A stretch of 25,444 nt of DNA from Saprospiraceae bacterium (GTDB taxonomy: Bacteria > Bacteroidota > Bacteroidia > Chitinophagales > Saprospiraceae). Positions 22,845-25,444 of the stretch are shown here, piece after piece (positions within the stretch are counted from its first letter, which is position 1; each line of letters begins with the position of its first letter). The notes under the pieces were generated by a model. That model saw only the letters and a list, made by a program, of their open reading frames with translations. It was not told the origin of the DNA and did not search any database. The stretch spans positions 1 through 25,444 of the forward strand of contig JADZFP010000563.1 in NCBI GenBank assembly GCA_020849825.1. Direction: 5' to 3'. The position numbers were made by a program, and so were the translations under genes.

Positions 22845-25178
22845 ATGAAAAAAACCTTTCTTCCCTTCGCACTACTGCTATTTGCTTTTGTCGCGCCTGC
22901 CCAGACGAACGTGACGATCAGCGGGGCGCTGAAAGATGCCCTCAACGGCGAAACCCTGATCGGCGCCACGGTGGAAGCCGTCGGGCTGGGCAAGGGCAAC
23001 GTGAGCAACGAGTATGGTTTTTACTCGATCAGCCTGCCGGCCGGGAAAGATTCCATCACCCTGAAATTCAGTTACATCGGCTACCAGACCGAGTTCCGGC
23101 GCATCAAACCCGCGGCGGGCAGCATCAAACTGGACGTATCGCTCAGCCCCGCGGGCGCCATCCTCAACGAGGTGGTGATCAAAGCCAATCCGCTGGAAGA
23201 AAAAGTAAGAAGCACGGAAATGTCGGTCTCGACCATCAGCACCCGCGAAGCCAAGGCGTTGCCGGCCCTGCTCGGCGAGGTGGACGTGATCAAAATTCTG
23301 CAACTGAAGCCGGGTATCACCCCGGGCGCGGAGGGCACCACCGGCCTGTTTGTACGCGGCGGCAACAGCGACCAAAACCTGATCGTACTCGACGAGGCGG
23401 TGGTGTACAACGCCAATCACCTGTTCGGTTTTTTCAGCACCTTCAATTCCGACGCCGTCAAAGACCTCAAAGTGTATAAAGGCGGCTTTCCGGCGCAGTA
23501 CGGCGGCCGATTGTCGTCGGTCATCGATGTGCGCATGAAAGAGGGCAACAATCAGAAATTCAGCGGTTCGGGCGGTTTGGGACTGATCGCCAGCCGTTTG
23601 ACGCTGGAAGGTCCGATTCAGAAAGACAAATCATCGTTTATCGTCAGCGGCCGTCGCACGTATGCCGACCTGATCACACGAGGCGTCAACAGAGCCAATG
23701 CAGACGACCCCGAGTTCAACAAGATTCCGGACTATTATTTCTACGACCTCAACACAAAAGTCAATTTCACCTTGTCGGAAAAAGACCGCCTGTTTTTGAG
23801 CGGCTATTTCGGTCGCGACGTGTTCACTTTCGACGACGAGAATTTTAACTTTCTTTTCGACTGGGGCAACGCCACGGGTACCGCCCGATGGAACCACGTT
23901 TTTGGCCCCAAACTGTTTTCCAACACCACGTTTACCTTCTCCGACTATCGCTACCGCATCCGGAACATCCTGACCGGTTTCTCTTTCAGCCTGGGTTCCA
24001 ACGTAAAAGACGCGAACACCAAGATCGACTTTTACTACCAGCCCTCCAATGAGCACACGATCCGTTTCGGCGCCAATGCCACCTGGCACGGCTTCGATGT
24101 GGCCCGCCTGAAAGCCGGCAGCGACGACGGCCAGATCAACTTTGAGTCCGGGCAGAACTATTCCGGCATGGAATACGGCCTGTACGTGGCCGACGAATGG
24201 GCGGTGAACAAAAACCTGAAACTCAACTACGGCGCCCGTTTGTCGGCCTGGCAAAACGATCCGGCGTTCTACTGGGGATTTGAGCCGCGTATGGCGGCCA
24301 ATTACGCCATCAGCGATCGCTGGTCGTTCAAAGGCTCGTACACGCGCATGTACCAATACGTGCACCTGCTGGCGTCGAGCGGCCTGTCGTTGCCGACCGA
24401 CATCTGGTACCCCAGTACAGAGGGCGTGAAGCCGGAAATCAGCGATCAGGTGGCCATCGGCACCACTTATCTGGTCAACGACCAAATTCTGATTACCTGG
24501 GAGGCCTGGTATAAATGGCTGCAAAACCAGGTCGATTTCAAAGACGGTGCCGAGTTGTTCGGCAATGATTCCGAACTGGAAAACCAGCTGGCGATCGGCC
24601 GGGGCTATGCTTACAGCCCGCTCGAACTGGAAATCGAGAAAAAAGAAGGGCGGCTCACCGGCTGGATCGGGTATACCCTGGCCTGGGTGCGGCGCGGCGA
24701 TTTTCCCGACATCAACGAAGGCGCCTATTTCCCGCCCCGTTTCGATACCCGCCACAACCTCAACATCGTCGGGATTTACAAACTGAACCGCCGCTGGCAA
24801 CTCACCTCCACCTGGAGTTACACTTCGGGTTACGTGAGTTGGTTGCCTTCCGGCCGCTACACGCTGCAAGACGTGCCCGGCGCCAGTTTCCAGACGGTCG
24901 TGCCGATTTACGGACCGCGCAACACGTTTCGGGTGCCGCCGTACATGCGACTCGATGTGGGCGCCGTTTGCAAGTTTTTCCCCAAATGGGGCGAAAGCGA
25001 CCTCACTATCAGTGTGTACAACGCCACTGACCGCCGCAACCCGTATTTTCTTTACATCGATCCCAATCTCGAACCCGCATTTGGCGACGGCGGACCGGAA
25101 ATCCCTACCCGCATTCAAGCCAAACAAGTGTCGCTGTTCCCCGTTTTGCCCAGCGTGACCTGGAATTTCAAATTTTAA
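22845..25178 (+). CDS. TonB-dependent receptor with carboxypeptidase-regulatory-like domain
   Basis: A 777-residue outer-membrane receptor. The signal peptide (1-19) ends APA before Gln20. A carboxypeptidase-D regulatory-like domain (about 23-100, VTISGALKDALNGETLIGATV) precedes the plug domain (about 125-235) with VRGGNSDQNLIVLDEA and GGFPAQYGGRLSSVIDVRMKEG. The beta-barrel fills the remainder and ends in a terminal Phe (VTWNFKF). It lacks the longer SusC-type signature. It imports an unknown ligand with TonB energy. The start at 22845 is chosen for its signal peptide. It is followed 40 bases later by a DUF4249-type lipoprotein gene, a recurrent Bacteroidota pairing. Confidence 0.93.
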   Translation: MKKTFLPFALLLFAFVAPAQTNVTISGALKDALNGETLIGATVEAVGLGKGNVSNEYGFYSISLPAGKDSITLKFSYIGYQTEFRRIKPAAGSIKLDVSLSPAGAILNEVVIKANPLEEKVRSTEMSVSTISTREAKALPALLGEVDVIKILQLKPGITPGAEGTTGLFVRGGNSDQNLIVLDEAVVYNANHLFGFFSTFNSDAVKDLKVYKGGFPAQYGGRLSSVIDVRMKEGNNQKFSGSGGLGLIASRLTLEGPIQKDKSSFIVSGRRTYADLITRGVNRANADDPEFNKIPDYYFYDLNTKVNFTLSEKDRLFLSGYFGRDVFTFDDENFNFLFDWGNATGTARWNHVFGPKLFSNTTFTFSDYRYRIRNILTGFSFSLGSNVKDANTKIDFYYQPSNEHTIRFGANATWHGFDVARLKAGSDDGQINFESGQNYSGMEYGLYVADEWAVNKNLKLNYGARLSAWQNDPAFYWGFEPRMAANYAISDRWSFKGSYTRMYQYVHLLASSGLSLPTDIWYPSTEGVKPEISDQVAIGTTYLVNDQILITWEAWYKWLQNQVDFKDGAELFGNDSELENQLAIGRGYAYSPLELEIEKKEGRLTGWIGYTLAWVRRGDFPDINEGAYFPPRFDTRHNLNIVGIYKLNRRWQLTSTWSYTSGYVSWLPSGRYTLQDVPGASFQTVVPIYGPRNTFRVPPYMRLDVGAVCKFFPKWGESDLTISVYNATDRRNPYFLYIDPNLEPAFGDGGPEIPTRIQAKQVSLFPVLPSVTWNFKF

Positions 25179-25218
25179 CTAACCGCGCTGACTCAGGTGA
25201 GCGAAAATTGATACAACA

Positions 25219-25444
25219 ATGAAAATCAATATCCTGTCTTATATCGTGCCGGTGCTGTTCTTTGGCGTCGCATCCTGCAACCTCACGCGCGACGTAGAGA
25301 TTGAACTGCCGGCGTATGAGCGCCAACCCGTGGTGGAATGTTATCTCGAGCCCGGGAAACCGTTCCGGTTGCTGCTGACGCAGAGCTATGCCTTTTTTGA
25401 TGAATTCGGGCTGGATTCCAATTTTTTGCAAAATACCCTGCTCG
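25219..25444 (+). CDS. DUF4249-type outer-membrane lipoprotein, 3' end outside window
   Basis: 75 codons are visible. A lipoprotein signal peptide ends in the lipobox VASC with Cys20 (MKINILSYIV, then PVLFFGVASC). The mature start NLTRDVEIELPAYERQPVVEC matches the opening of DUF4249 proteins, which are encoded directly after TonB-dependent receptors and presumably act as the surface or periplasmic partner. The rest of the gene is beyond the window, so the family call rests on the N-terminus and the context. Confidence 0.8.
   Translation, partial: MKINILSYIVPVLFFGVASCNLTRDVEIELPAYERQPVVECYLEPGKPFRLLLTQSYAFFDEFGLDSNFLQNTLL

Noticed and set aside
1..25444. CRISPR arrays, rRNA genes, insertion sequences, phage genes
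   Set aside because: I saw no regularly spaced direct repeats with spacers, no rRNA motifs, and no transposase, integrase or phage structural proteins.

Overview
The window looks like a chromosome segment of a GC-rich member of Bacteroidota, probably close to Saprospiria. Pointers: a 287-residue primary sigma factor of the short Bacteroidota type; promoters of the form TTTG-N19-TAnnTTTG, one of them exact in front of tRNA-Leu; a TonB-dependent receptor followed by a DUF4249-type lipoprotein; tRNA genes without an encoded CCA; and a very large secreted protein of HYR-like and lamin-tail domains. The species cannot be named from the sequence alone.

Layout. 1-4453 (minus): the first 1484 codons of a giant secreted modular protein that runs off the left edge and is open throughout. 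4964-8870 (plus): the primary sigma factor, type III pantothenate kinase, an outer-membrane barrel protein and an alpha/beta hydrolase. 8868-9024: a 61-bp inverted repeat whose outer ends supply the stop codons of the two convergent genes around it. 9022-9834 (minus): a stand-alone lanthipeptide-dehydratase elimination-domain (SpaB_C) protein with no visible RiPP partners. 10134-12753 (plus): a tight operon of an NAD-dependent epimerase/reductase, a CPBP-type membrane protein and a short-chain dehydrogenase.

12777-14499 (minus) is a tRNA block: tRNA-Leu(CAG), the tRNA-modifying methyltransferase MnmD, and an initiator tRNA-fMet split in its anticodon loop by a 651-nt group I intron. The intron encodes a 149-residue PD-(D/E)XK homing endonuclease of the I-Ssp6803I type, until now associated with cyanobacterial tRNA-fMet introns. 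This is the most striking item in the window.

14605-16326 (plus): a LuxR-type response regulator broken by an in-frame TAG and carrying a degenerate receiver pocket, then a heptosyltransferase-like GT9 glycosyltransferase. 16327-17094 has no protein gene but holds a promoter-to-terminator unit that may be a structured small RNA, a perfect 15-bp hairpin and an 8-bp tandem repeat. 17095-22538 (minus): a 1512-residue exported protein of unknown function behind the ribosomal protein L11 methyltransferase PrmA. 22845-25444 (plus): a TonB-dependent receptor and the start of its partner lipoprotein.
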